DNA of 64,000 bases. It comes from Pantoea sp. Cy-639. Its GTDB lineage: Bacteria > Pseudomonadota > Gammaproteobacteria > Pseudomonadales > Pseudomonadaceae. Every line of letters starts with the position of its first letter. The stretch's first letter is position 1. The notes under the pieces are model-generated. The model was not told the origin of the DNA. It made no database searches and saw only the letters and a list, made by a program, of their open reading frames with translations. A program made the position numbers and the translations under genes. Below, in pieces: positions 17,091 through 25,492 of this stretch. The DNA is taken from the NCBI RefSeq assembly GCF_011752525.1, contig NZ_VWXI01000011.1, forward strand, positions 62,001 to 126,000, in the 5' to 3' direction.

Positions 17091-19055
17091 TCATTCGCTG
17101 GTAAGGGCTTTGACCGGATCGAGGCGCGCGGCCTTGCGCGCCGGCATGAAACCGAACACCACGCCGGTGAGTACCGCGCAGGTGAAGGCGCCGAGGATCG
17201 CTGCCGGGGTAAAGGCGACGCTGATGCCGGCCAGCAGCAGGCCGCCACCGATGCACAAGGCCAGGACAATGCCGGTGACACCTCCCAGCATCGACAGCAA
17301 CACCGCCTCGCTGAGGAACTGGCGCAGGATGTCGCGCTGGCGGGCGCCGGTGGCCATGCGGATGCCGATCTCGCGAGTGCGCTCGCGCACGGTCATGAGC
17401 ATGATGTTCATCACGCCGATGCCGCCGACCAGCAGGGAGATCGCCGCAATCGCCCCGAGCATCAGCGACAGGCTGTTCTGGGTGCGCGCCTCGGCCTGGA
17501 TCAGCGCAGCGTCGTTGGTCAGTTCGAAGTCGTGCTTGCCCTGGTGGCGCTGGCGCAGCAGGCGGTCGATGGCCGCCTCGGTCTCGTCGACCCGGCCCGA
17601 GTCGTGAGCGGCGATGGCGACGTACTCCGGGTCGCGCCCGCCGAACAGGCGGATGGCGGCGGCCCAGTAGGGCACGACGATGCGCTCGTCGCTGTCCTCG
17701 CTGCCCGAGCTTGCGCCCTTGCCGGCGAGCACGCCGATCACCTGGAACGGCACGTTGCCGATCAGCAGGTACTGGCCGAGCGGATCGCGGTGTTCGCCGA
17801 ACATCTTGCTGCGGACCTTCTGGCCGATCACCGCCACGGCGGCGCCGCTGGCCTCGTCGGCCTCGCTGTAGAAGCTGCCGTGCACCACCGGCCAGTTGAA
17901 GACCTCGGGAAACCAGGTGTTGTTGCCGCCCACGTAGAACGGCTGGCTGTTGTTGCCCTGACGCACCATCAGCTTGCCGCCGATCACCGGCATGACGTGG
18001 CGCACCTGGGGCAATTCGCCGATGGCCGCGACATCGTCGAGGGTGACGATGCCGGCCGGCTCACGCGCAGTGGCATGCTTGCCGTTGAGGTAGAGAATGT
18101 TCGAACCGAAGGCGGCCATCTGCGCCATCACCTGGCGCTTGCTGCCTTCGCCGACCGCCAGCATGACCACCACCGAGGCCACGCCGATGACGATGCCGAG
18201 CAGGGTCAGGGCGGTACGGAAACGGTTGATCCACATGAGCCGCCAGGCGGCTTGCAGTGCTTCGAGCAACTCGCCTTTCCAGGCGCCGCGCAAGGTGGCG
18301 CCGCGATCCAGGCGCTGGCGCAGCTCGCCGGCCTGCAGTTGCTGCACAGGCTGGAGCACTGGCTGCACGCTGGCCGAATCGCCCACCACCTCACCGTCGC
18401 GTACTTCGATCACCCGTCTGGCACGTGCCGCGACTTCGCGGTCATGGGTGATAAGGATGATCACGTGGCCCTGGCTGGCCAGTTCGTCGAGCAGGCTCAT
18501 CACTTCGGCGCCGCTGTGACTGTCCAGTGCGCCGGTAGGTTCGTCGGCAAGGATGATGTGGCCGCCGTTCATCAAGGCCCGGGCGATCGACACACGTTGC
18601 TGCTGGCCGCCGGAGAGCTGGTGCGGGCGGTTGCCGGTACGGCTGGCCAGGCCCAGGCGTTCGAGCAGGGCCAGGGCCCGTGCATGGCGCGCGGCCGGTG
18701 GCGTGCCGGCATAGATGGCCGGCATCTCGACGTTCTCCCGGGCCGAGGCGGATGCAATCAGGTGGTAGCCCTGGAACACGAAACCGAAGGCCTCGCGGCG
18801 CAGCCAGGCCAGTTCGTCGCTGTCCAGTGCCGCCACGTCGCGGCCGGCGAAGCGGTACTGGCCGCTGCTGGGGCGGTCGAGGCAGCCGAGGATGTTCATC
18901 AGCGTCGATTTGCCGGAGCCCGAGGCGCCGACGATGGCGACGAATTCGCCGGGGTGGATGCGCAGGTCGATGCCGCGCAGTACCTCGACCTTCGGCGAGT
19001 CGATGCCGCCGTAGGCCTTGCGGATGTCGCACAGTTCGATCAGGGGCGTGCTCAT
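17091..19055 (-). CDS. pvdT: MacB-like ABC exporter PvdT (fused ATPase and permease)
   Basis: 654 residues. The N-terminal ~230 residues are an ABC ATPase: Walker [10 protein letters not shown], signature LSGGQQQR, Walker [15 protein letters not shown]-loop LITHD. The C-terminal part is a MacB-type permease with one membrane segment near 290, a large periplasmic domain, and three C-terminal segments (FtsX-like, ending in [19 protein letters not shown]). With PvdR and OpmQ it forms a tripartite pump for pyoverdine secretion and recycling from the periplasm. The pvdR stop TGA is directly followed by this ATG, so translation is likely coupled. Confidence 0.94.
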   Translation of the reverse strand: MSTPLIELCDIRKAYGGIDSPKVEVLRGIDLRIHPGEFVAIVGASGSGKSTLMNILGCLDRPSSGQYRFAGRDVAALDSDELAWLRREAFGFVFQGYHLIASASARENVEMPAIYAGTPPAARHARALALLERLGLASRTGNRPHQLSGGQQQRVSIARALMNGGHIILADEPTGALDSHSGAEVMSLLDELASQGHVIILITHDREVAARARRVIEVRDGEVVGDSASVQPVLQPVQQLQAGELRQRLDRGATLRGAWKGELLEALQAAWRLMWINRFRTALTLLGIVIGVASVVVMLAVGEGSKRQVMAQMAAFGSNILYLNGKHATAREPAGIVTLDDVAAIGELPQVRHVMPVIGGKLMVRQGNNSQPFYVGGNNTWFPEVFNWPVVHGSFYSEADEASGAAVAVIGQKVRSKMFGEHRDPLGQYLLIGNVPFQVIGVLAGKGASSGSEDSDERIVVPYWAAAIRLFGGRDPEYVAIAAHDSGRVDETEAAIDRLLRQRHQGKHDFELTNDAALIQAEARTQNSLSLMLGAIAAISLLVGGIGVMNIMLMTVRERTREIGIRMATGARQRDILRQFLSEAVLLSMLGGVTGIVLALCIGGGLLLAGISVAFTPAAILGAFTCAVLTGVVFGFMPARKAARLDPVKALTSE

Positions 19056-20234
19056 TCAGCCTCCACTGCTGGCGGGGGCGCCGATCACCAGCCGTTCGCC
19101 TTCGCGCAGGCCGTCGAGGACCTGCACCCGCAGGCGGTCGCTCAGGCCGGTGCGCACCTGGCGCGCCTCGATCCGGCCATCGGCAGCGAGCACCTGGGCC
19201 AGGTGCAGGCCATCGCCGGGGGCCTCGTCCAGGGCCGCCAGCGGCACGCTGAGCACCTGGCTGGCCTGGCCGGCGACGAAGAACACCTGGGTGGTCATCT
19301 CGGCCATCAGCGCGCCGTCGGGGTTGTCGACATCGAGCAGCACCGTGTACTGCACCACCTTGCCGGCGGCGCTGCCGGCACTGGCGCTGGCTGGGCTGCC
19401 GCTACCCTGGCCGGCCTGCTCGAGGGGCTTGGGCGGTACCGGCAGGATCTGTCTGACCTGGCTGTTCCAGCGACGCTTGCCGCCGGCCAGGGTGGTGAAG
19501 TAGGCGCGCATGCCTGGCTTGACCTTGCCGATATCGGCCTCCGACACCTGGGCCCAGACGGTCATTGGAGACAACCGGGCGATCCGCAGGATCAACGGCG
19601 TTTGCTGTTGGGCGTTGAGGGTCTGGCCTTCGCGGGCGTCGACCGCCACCACGGTGCCGTCCATCGGCGCGTAGATGCGCGTGTAGCCGAGTTCCGCCTC
19701 GGCGCTGCGCAGGTTGGCCTGGGCCTCGAGGATCTGGGCCTGGAACCGGTCGATGCGGGCCTGGGTCACCTTGAGCTGGGCCTCGGCGGCCTGCAGGTCT
19801 TCCTGGCGGGTGGCGCCGGCATCGGCCAGTTCGCGCTGGCGCTGGTGCTGCTGGCGTGCCAGGCGCAGGTTGGCGCGCTGCTCGGCGAGCTGGGCCTTGA
19901 GGTTCTCGATCGAATAGCGCCCGGCGTCGAGCCGGGCCTGCTGGGTGGACGGATCGATTTCCACCAGCAGTTGGCCCTGGCGCACCGGCTCGCCAGCCTC
20001 CACATGCAGCTTGCGGATCTGCCCGGAGGCCTGGGCGCCGACATCGACGTAGCGCCGTGGCTGCAGGGTGCCCAGGGCGGTCACGCTGCTTTCGATATCG
20101 GCCCGGGTCACCGCCACGGTGCTGATGGACTTGCCGCCGAAGGGCAGGCCCTTGAGGGCCAGCAGGCTGCCCAGGCCGAGCAGGCCCAGGCTGGTGAGCA
20201 ACAGTCTGCGGCGCAGGATGTGGGTGCGTGTCAT
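19056..20234 (-). CDS. pvdR: Periplasmic adaptor PvdR (MacA-like membrane fusion protein)
   Basis: 392 residues from ATG 20234, with GGAAG 5 bases upstream; an in-frame GTG at 20279 is less likely. A membrane anchor spans about residues 10-27. Then come a split biotinyl-lipoyl domain (GQIRKLHVEAGEPVRQGQLL), a long alpha hairpin rich in Q/A/R (about 100-190), and the beta-barrel and membrane-proximal domains. A Gly/Ser/Ala-rich insertion (GSGSPASASAGSAAG) sits near residue 290. It links PvdT to OpmQ. First gene of pvdR-pvdT-opmQ, with an exact PvdS box 66 bases upstream. Confidence 0.93.
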   Translation of the reverse strand: MTRTHILRRRLLLTSLGLLGLGSLLALKGLPFGGKSISTVAVTRADIESSVTALGTLQPRRYVDVGAQASGQIRKLHVEAGEPVRQGQLLVEIDPSTQQARLDAGRYSIENLKAQLAEQRANLRLARQQHQRQRELADAGATRQEDLQAAEAQLKVTQARIDRFQAQILEAQANLRSAEAELGYTRIYAPMDGTVVAVDAREGQTLNAQQQTPLILRIARLSPMTVWAQVSEADIGKVKPGMRAYFTTLAGGKRRWNSQVRQILPVPPKPLEQAGQGSGSPASASAGSAAGKVVQYTVLLDVDNPDGALMAEMTTQVFFVAGQASQVLSVPLAALDEAPGDGLHLAQVLAADGRIEARQVRTGLSDRLRVQVLDGLREGERLVIGAPASSGG

Positions 20235-20299
20235 ACGAGCTTCCAGCCGGAGAAGGTGGCCGAGGGCGGCCAGCGGCACGTGCTCGGGGTGCCAGTTAG

Positions 20300-20323
20300 A
20301 CGAAGGGCAGATGGGCGGATTTA
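20300..20323 (-). promoter_or_regulatory. PvdS-type promoter (iron-starvation box) for pvdR-pvdT-opmQ
   Basis: On the minus strand TAAAT (20323-20319) and CGT (20302-20300) are 16 bases apart, exact consensus, 66 bases upstream of the pvdR ATG. Confidence 0.85.
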
Positions 20324-20357
20324 GCCGATGGCGGGGGAGGTGGGGCGGTGTGTTGCT

Positions 20358-20376
20358 GAGAATAATTATAATTTGT
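20358..20376. promoter_or_regulatory. Candidate Fur box upstream of the ECF sigma factor gene
   Basis: An AT-rich 19-mer (GAGAATAATTATAATTTGT) matches the classic Fur consensus at 12 of 19 positions and stands out in GC-rich surroundings. It could repress the sigma gene and, from the other side, pvdR under iron-rich conditions. Confidence 0.5.
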
Positions 20377-20426
20377 AAGATCGCACCCTGATATCAGCCA
20401 GACCCACTGCCCATGCCTGCCAGCGC

Positions 20427-20930
20427 TTGCGCAGGGACACGCCAGGTGCCGTCGTGGAACATTACTATCGCGAGTTGGTGAGCTTCCTTAGCGCACGCCT
20501 GGGTAACCGGCAGGCGGCGGAGGATGTTGCCCATGACGCCTATCTGCGGGTGCTGGAGCGTGGCGAGGGCGAGCAGATCGAGCACCCGCGTGCCTTCCTC
20601 TATCGCACGGCGTTGAACCTGGTGATCGATCGTCATCGACGGCAACAGGTGCGCCAGGTCGAACCCCTCGAAGTGCTGGATCACGACGAGCGCTGGCACA
20701 GCCCGGCACCGACCCAGCACATGCAGCTCGACCAGCGCCTGGCGCTGATGCAGCGGGCCTTGGACGAACTTGCCCCGGTGTGCCGGGACAGCTTCCTGCT
20801 ACGCAAGCTCGACGGCCTGTCCCATCCGCAGATTGCCGAGCGCCTGGGCATTTCCCGCAGCCTGGTGGAGAAGCACATCGTCAACGCCATGAAGCATTGC
20901 CGAGTGCGCATGCGCCAGTGGGAGTCCTGA
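20427..20930 (+). CDS. fpvI: ECF sigma factor, FecI/FpvI family
   Basis: 167 residues if started at TTG 20427; GTG 20454 (start VEHYYREL) is an alternative, and no ATG in frame exists after the stop at 20376. Region 2 is HYYRELVSFLSARLGNRQAAEDVAHDAYLRV with RAFLYRTALNLVIDRHRR; region 4 is LPLV-type helix-turn-helix IAERLGISRSLVEKHIVNAMKHC. FpvI directs transcription of the ferripyoverdine receptor gene when the anti-sigma FpvR is relieved. The position beside pvdR matches P. aeruginosa, where fpvI and fpvR precede pvdR (from memory). No fpvR-like anti-sigma gene is adjacent here. The ECF call is firm; the fpvI name is inferred from context. Confidence 0.8.
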   Translation: MRRDTPGAVVEHYYRELVSFLSARLGNRQAAEDVAHDAYLRVLERGEGEQIEHPRAFLYRTALNLVIDRHRRQQVRQVEPLEVLDHDERWHSPAPTQHMQLDQRLALMQRALDELAPVCRDSFLLRKLDGLSHPQIAERLGISRSLVEKHIVNAMKHCRVRMRQWES

Positions 20931-21099
20931 ACGCGGCGTCAAGGCGGGGTGAAAAATTCCTGTGCTGGCCACTTGATTTCCAGATGTTTCAGGGCAACTA
21001 TCAATAAAGACCCCGTCCGGGCCTCGCCCGTCGTTTGCCTGCATTGGCGCAGTATGGTCATGGAGTTGCCTTGATCACCTTGCTGACCAGGTCTGAACG

Positions 21100-21585
21100 A
21101 TGCCGAACAAATCCATGCGCATCCTCATCGCTGACGAGTACCCCGACCAGCGCCTGCAGCTGGAAAAGCTGCTCAATGGCCTGGGCTACTACCGCATCGC
21201 GCCGGTAGAGAGCTTCGGCGACCTGCAACGCCTGGTACACAGTGCCTTGCAACCGTTCAACCTGCTGCTGGGCAACATCGAGCTGGCCAGCCGTGTCGGT
21301 GTCGACCTGGCCCGTTTCTGCCGGGTCAGCCCGCAGGTCCAGCATGCGCTGCTGTACCATTCCCGCCAGTTGAAGATACCGTCCGTGCCACAGGGTGAGC
21401 GCCAGGCAGTCAGTGTCAGTCTGCCGCGCGCGCCGGATGCAGAGGCGCTGGAGTCGTTCATGGCGATCATCGACCAGCCAGTGCTGGTCGGCCTATTGTC
21501 CTTGCCACTGGGCGTGTCCACCGGCCACCTGAAGGTGCGGCGGTCATTGAACTACACCGACCCCTTGTTCAGCCGTACTCCCTGA
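21100..21585 (+). CDS. Stand-alone receiver-like protein with degenerate phosphorylation site
   Basis: 161 residues, with alternative starts at ATG 21100 and 21115. The N-terminal ~75 residues follow a CheY-type receiver pattern (MRILIADEYPDQRLQLEKLL, then FNLLLGNIELASRVGVDLARFCR). The acidic pocket keeps only DE, and the usual phosphoacceptor Asp is replaced: LLLGNIEL where LLLxDI is expected. No receiver lysine motif is evident. The remaining ~70 residues have no recognised output domain. It may act as a phosphorylation-independent partner protein. It stands alone between the sigma factor gene and a transporter. Confidence 0.65.
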   Translation: MPNKSMRILIADEYPDQRLQLEKLLNGLGYYRIAPVESFGDLQRLVHSALQPFNLLLGNIELASRVGVDLARFCRVSPQVQHALLYHSRQLKIPSVPQGERQAVSVSLPRAPDAEALESFMAIIDQPVLVGLLSLPLGVSTGHLKVRRSLNYTDPLFSRTP

Positions 21586-21646
21586 TCCGCGACAGCGTGC
21601 TGTTTTGCTATCCTCTTGGCCTTTTGCCGAGCCGCGGAACCTGCCC

Positions 21647-22972
21647 ATGACTGCCATCGATACCGCCTGCCCGTCGCGTTTGAGCCGCGCCGACCACCGG
21701 ACCCTGGGGTTGGCGGCGCTGGGTGGTGCCCTGGAAATCTACGATTTCATCATCTTCGTGTTCTTCGCGCTGACCCTCAGCCAGCTGTTCTTTCCGCCCG
21801 AGATGCCCGAATGGCTGCGCCTGCTGCAGAGCTTCGGCATCTTCGTCACCGGTTACCTGGCACGCCCGCTCGGCGGCATCCTCATGGCCCATTTCGCCGA
21901 TCACCTGGGGCGCAAGCGGGTGTTCAGCCTGAGCATCCTGATGATGGCCCTGCCATGCCTGTTGATCGGGGTGATGCCGACCTACGCCGACATCGGCTAT
22001 GCCGCGCCCTTGATCCTGCTGGCCCTGCGCATCCTCCAGGGGGCCGCGGTCGGCGGCGAGGTGCCCAGTGCCTGGACCTTCGTCGCCGAGCACGCGCCGC
22101 CTGGACGGCGTGGTTACGCACTGGGCTTCCTGCAGGCGGGGCTGACCTTCGGCTATCTGCTCGGCGCCTTGACCGCGACACTGCTGGCGCAGGTGTTCAC
22201 GCCCCAGGAGATCCTGGACTATGCCTGGCGCTACCCGTTCCTGCTGGGCGGCGTGTTCGGGGTCATTGGCGTCTGGTTGCGCCGCTGGCTGAGCGAGACC
22301 CCGGTATTCCTGGCGCTGCGCGCGCAACAGGCGCAGCCGGTGGCGTTCCCGCTGCGCAGCGTGCTGGGCCGGCATCGTCGGGCGCTGATGCCGGCGGCGC
22401 TGCTGACCTGCGTGCTGACCTCGGCGGTGGTGGTACTGGTGGTGATCACGCCGACCGTGATGCAGCAGCGCTTTGCCATGGGGGCCGGGCAGACCTTTGC
22501 CTTGAGCAGCGTGGGTATCGTCTTTCTCAATCTTGGCTGCGTGCTGGCCGGTTTGCTGGTGGACCGCATCGGCGCCTGGCGCGCCCTGATGATCTACAGC
22601 CTGCTGCTGCCACTGGGGATCGGCGTGTTGTATGCCAACCTGGTGGGGCAGTGGAGCATGGCCTGGCTGGCCTACGCGCTGGCGGGGCTGTCCTGTGGCG
22701 TGGTGGGGGTGGTGCCGTCGGTGATGGTCGGGCTGTTCCCGGCCGAGATTCGTGTGTCGGGCATCTCCTTCACCTATAACGTTGCCTATGCATTGTGGGC
22801 CAGCACCACGCCGCTGGCGTTGATCGCGCTGATGCCGTGGAGCCCGTGGGTGTGTGTCGGCTTCTGTCTGGCCATGGGCGCGGTCGGGCTGCTGACAGCA
22901 CTGTATTTCGGGCGGCGCGAGCCTTTGTCGTTCGGCGCGGAGTCGATGCCGCTCATGTGTGGTGACAAATGA
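21647..22972 (+). CDS. MFS transporter, metabolite:H+ symporter (MHS) family
   Basis: 441 residues from ATG 21647. About 12 hydrophobic segments are present. The family signature between TM2 and TM3 is HFADHLGRKRVFS, preceded by ARPLGGI, and RILQGAAVGGEVPSAW in TM4 is characteristic of the MHS group (ProP, KgtP, citrate or shikimate carriers). The N-terminal ALEIYDFIIFVFFA also fits this family. It imports an organic acid or compatible solute with protons; the substrate cannot be read from sequence. It stands alone. Confidence 0.85.
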   Translation: MTAIDTACPSRLSRADHRTLGLAALGGALEIYDFIIFVFFALTLSQLFFPPEMPEWLRLLQSFGIFVTGYLARPLGGILMAHFADHLGRKRVFSLSILMMALPCLLIGVMPTYADIGYAAPLILLALRILQGAAVGGEVPSAWTFVAEHAPPGRRGYALGFLQAGLTFGYLLGALTATLLAQVFTPQEILDYAWRYPFLLGGVFGVIGVWLRRWLSETPVFLALRAQQAQPVAFPLRSVLGRHRRALMPAALLTCVLTSAVVVLVVITPTVMQQRFAMGAGQTFALSSVGIVFLNLGCVLAGLLVDRIGAWRALMIYSLLLPLGIGVLYANLVGQWSMAWLAYALAGLSCGVVGVVPSVMVGLFPAEIRVSGISFTYNVAYALWASTTPLALIALMPWSPWVCVGFCLAMGAVGLLTALYFGRREPLSFGAESMPLMCGDK

Positions 22973-23044
22973 GGCGGTAAGGCTTGCGGGGCGGTGAGGC
23001 AGACTTCCGGGCGTAGGGTATTGGAATAACCTATTAGCCAAAAA

Positions 23045-23059
23045 TAACCTGGAAGGTTA
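23045..23059. promoter_or_regulatory. MqsA operator palindrome
   Basis: TAACCTGGAAGGTTA is a perfect 6-bp inverted repeat with a 3-base spacer. It matches the AACCT-N3-AGGTT site that MqsA binds in E. coli. It ends 7 bases before the mqsR ATG. A degraded second copy (AACCTATTAG) begins near 23028. Confidence 0.85.
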
Positions 23060-23066
23060 ATTTCTC

Positions 23067-23363
23067 ATGGAAAAGAGAACGCCTCATTGCCCGCTGGAAC
23101 GGGTGCGCCTGCTACTGCGGCAGGGCCGATTCGGCATGACCCGTGAGGCGAGCCGTAGTGCCGCCTTGATGGGGTTGCACTCCAGAGACGTGATCGAAGT
23201 CGTTCAGGCTTTGTGTCCCGGTGATTTCCATAAAAGCATGACGACTTACGCTGATCACCGTACCTGGCAGGATGTCTACCGCCCCCGGACTGCCATCGGC
23301 AGGGTGTATCTCAAACTGATGGTGGTAGAGGGTGTGCTGATCGTTTCCTTCAAGGAGCTTTGA
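23067..23363 (+). CDS. mqsR: mRNA interferase toxin MqsR
   Basis: 98 residues, the exact length of E. coli MqsR, with the shared start MEKRTPH and conserved KSMTTYADH..WQDVYRP and VLIVSFKE. Residues K56, Q68, Y81 and K96, which are functionally important in E. coli MqsR, are all present, so the toxin looks intact. MqsR has a RelE-like fold and cuts mRNA at GCN sites. The antitoxin gene starts after one base. The operator palindrome just upstream implies autoregulation. Confidence 0.95.
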   Translation: MEKRTPHCPLERVRLLLRQGRFGMTREASRSAALMGLHSRDVIEVVQALCPGDFHKSMTTYADHRTWQDVYRPRTAIGRVYLKLMVVEGVLIVSFKEL

Positions 23364-23364
23364 A

Positions 23365-23766
23365 ATGAAATGTCCAATTTGTGGGGGGGCAGAGCTGGTT
23401 GCAGACGCTCAGGACATGCCTTACCGGTACAAGGGCGAATCGACGGTCATTCCTGCTGTTTTCGGTGACTATTGTCCTGCGTGCGGCGAAGCCGTCCTGG
23501 GCATGGAGGAGGCGGCGCGTATCAGTGACGTGATGCTGTCTTTCAATAAGCGGGTCAATGCTGACTTGGTCGACCCAGGCTTCATCGCCGCCGTGCGTCG
23601 CAAGTTCGATCTCGACCAGCGTGAGGCTGGCGAGATCTTCGGCGGGGGAGTGAACGCTTTCTCCCGCTACGAGAACGGCAAGACCCAGCCTCCGGTAGCA
23701 CTGATCAAGTTGTTCAAGTTGCTCGACCGTCACCCGGAACTGTTCGAAGAAGTGCGAACCGCCTGA
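23365..23766 (+). CDS. mqsA: Antitoxin MqsA (zinc-binding, HTH)
   Basis: 133 residues. The N-terminal zinc-binding domain has paired cysteines MKCPICGG and DYCPACGEAV that bind the toxin. The C-terminal HTH-Xre domain (LDQREAGEIFGGGVNAFSRYENGKTQPP) binds the palindrome at 23045-23059. MqsA neutralises MqsR and represses the operon. The toxin gene coming first is typical of mqsRA. The start of this gene is AT-richer than the flanking genes, consistent with horizontal acquisition. Confidence 0.95.
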   Translation: MKCPICGGAELVADAQDMPYRYKGESTVIPAVFGDYCPACGEAVLGMEEAARISDVMLSFNKRVNADLVDPGFIAAVRRKFDLDQREAGEIFGGGVNAFSRYENGKTQPPVALIKLFKLLDRHPELFEEVRTA

Positions 23767-23770
23767 AACG

Positions 23771-23806
23771 AAGAAGCCCCCGGACCTTGCGGCCTGGGGG
23801 CTTCTT
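23771..23806. terminator. Bidirectional terminator between mqsA and ETF-QO
   Basis: 11-bp stem AAGAAGCCCCC (23771-23781) with GGGGGCTTCTT (23796-23806), between two convergent stops. Confidence 0.8.
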
Positions 23807-23827
23807 CTTGCCGCGCGGGCAGGGCGC

Positions 23828-25492
23828 TTACATGTTCGGATAATTCGGCCCGCCCGCGCCTTCAGGGGTGACCCAGGTGATGTTCTGGGCCGGGTCCTTG
23901 ATGTCGCAGGTCTTGCAGTGCACGCAGTTCTGCGCGTTGATCTGGAAGCGCTTGTTGCCGTCTTCCTGGGTAACCACCTCGTAGACGCCCGCCGGGCAGT
24001 AGCGCTGCGCCGGTTCGTCGTACAGCGGCAAGTTGCTGGCGATCGGGATGTTCGGATCGGTCAGCTTCAGGTGGCAGGGTTGTTCCTCTTCATGGTTGGT
24101 GCTGGAGAGGAATACCGAGCTGAGCTTGTCGAAGCTGAGCTTGCCGTCCGGTTTTGGGTAGTCGATCTTCTGCGCGTCCGCCGCCAGCTTCAGGCAGGCA
24201 TAGTCCGGCTTAGTGTCGTGCAGGGTGAACGGCAACTTGCCGCCGAACCAGTTCTGGTCGACATAGTTGAATGCCGCGCCGAGGATCGGGCCGAACTTGT
24301 GCATGGCCGGGCCGAAGTTGCGGCTGGCGTACAGCTCTTCATACAGCCAGCTGGCCTTGAAGGCGCTGACATAGCCATCGAGCTGGTTGCCACCCTCGCT
24401 GCCGGCGATCAGCGCGTCGGCCACCGCGTCGGCGGCGAGCATGCCCGATTTCATCGCGGTGTGGCTGCCCTTGATCTTGGCGAAGTTCAGGGTGCCCAGG
24501 TCGCAGCCGATCAGCGCGCCGCCGTTGAACACCATCTTCGGCAGCGAGTTCAGGCCACCCTTGCAGATGGCGCGGGCGCCGTAGCTGATGCGCTTGCCGC
24601 CTTCGAGGTACTGGCTGAGCACCGGGTGGTGCTTCAGGCGCTGGAATTCGTCGAACGGCGACAGGTACGGGTTGGCATAGGACAGGTCGACGATCAGGCC
24701 GACCACTACCTGGTTGTTCTCCAGGTGGTAGAGGAACGAACCGCCGGTGTTCTCGGCGCTCATCACGTCCAGCGGCCAACCGGCGGTGTGCACCACCAGG
24801 CCTTGCTCGTGCTTGGCCGGATCGATCTCCCAGATTTCCTTGAGGCCGATGCCGTAGTGCTGGACGTCGGAGGCGTTGTCCAGGTCGAAGCGCTTGATCA
24901 GCTGCTTGCCGATATGGCCGCGGCAGCCTTCGGCGAACAGGGTGTACTTGGCGCGCAGTTCCATGCCAGGGGTATACAGGCCGTCCTTCGGATTGCCTTC
25001 GCGGTCGACACCCAGGTCACCCGTGACGATGCCGCGGACCACGCCGTTTTCATCGAACAGCGCTTCCTGGGCGGCGAAGCCTGGGTAGATCTCCACGCCC
25101 AGGTTCTCGGCCTGCTGGGCCAGCCAGCGGCACAGGTTGCCCAGCGAGATAATGTAGTTGCCCTGGTTGTGCATGGTCTTGGGCACGAACAGGTCCGGGA
25201 CCTTGGTCGAACTGCCGGCATCCTTGAGTACATAGATGTCGTCACGCTTCACTTCGGTGTTCAGCGGCGCACCCATGGCCTTCCAGTCGGGGAACAATTC
25301 GTTCAGCGCACGGGGCTCGAACACCGCGCCGGAGAGGATGTGGGCGCCGACTTCGGAGCCTTTCTCGACCACGCAGACGCTGATCTCGCTACCGGCTTCG
25401 GCGGCCTTCTGCTTCAGGCGGCAGGCGGCGGACAGGCCCGCCGGGCCTGCGCCGACGATGACCACGTCGAATTCCATGTATTCGCGTTCCAC
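23828..25492 (-). CDS. Electron transfer flavoprotein-ubiquinone oxidoreductase
   Basis: 554 residues if started at GTG 25492, which has AGGAG 7 bases upstream; an in-frame TTG at 25510 is less likely. FAD-binding motif VVIVGAGPAGLSAACRLK is at the N-terminus, a quinone/membrane region in the middle, and a C-terminal 4Fe-4S domain (CPAGVYE and CVHCKTCDIKDP). It is bound to the inner membrane and passes electrons from reduced ETF (EtfAB), made in fatty acid and branched-chain amino acid oxidation, to ubiquinone. Divergent from etfBA, with a PsrA-like operator between them. Confidence 0.96.
   Translation of the reverse strand: MEREYMEFDVVIVGAGPAGLSAACRLKQKAAEAGSEISVCVVEKGSEVGAHILSGAVFEPRALNELFPDWKAMGAPLNTEVKRDDIYVLKDAGSSTKVPDLFVPKTMHNQGNYIISLGNLCRWLAQQAENLGVEIYPGFAAQEALFDENGVVRGIVTGDLGVDREGNPKDGLYTPGMELRAKYTLFAEGCRGHIGKQLIKRFDLDNASDVQHYGIGLKEIWEIDPAKHEQGLVVHTAGWPLDVMSAENTGGSFLYHLENNQVVVGLIVDLSYANPYLSPFDEFQRLKHHPVLSQYLEGGKRISYGARAICKGGLNSLPKMVFNGGALIGCDLGTLNFAKIKGSHTAMKSGMLAADAVADALIAGSEGGNQLDGYVSAFKASWLYEELYASRNFGPAMHKFGPILGAAFNYVDQNWFGGKLPFTLHDTKPDYACLKLAADAQKIDYPKPDGKLSFDKLSSVFLSSTNHEEEQPCHLKLTDPNIPIASNLPLYDEPAQRYCPAGVYEVVTQEDGNKRFQINAQNCVHCKTCDIKDPAQNITWVTPEGAGGPNYPNM

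Noticed and set aside
17532-20324. 930-codon plus-strand open frame opposite pvdT and pvdR
   Set aside because: No motifs; ABC and adaptor signatures are on the minus strand.
21647-22972. MFS transporter as a siderophore exporter of the pvd cluster
   Set aside because: The motifs are those of MHS-type metabolite:H+ symporters (importers), and no PvdS or Fur box was found upstream.
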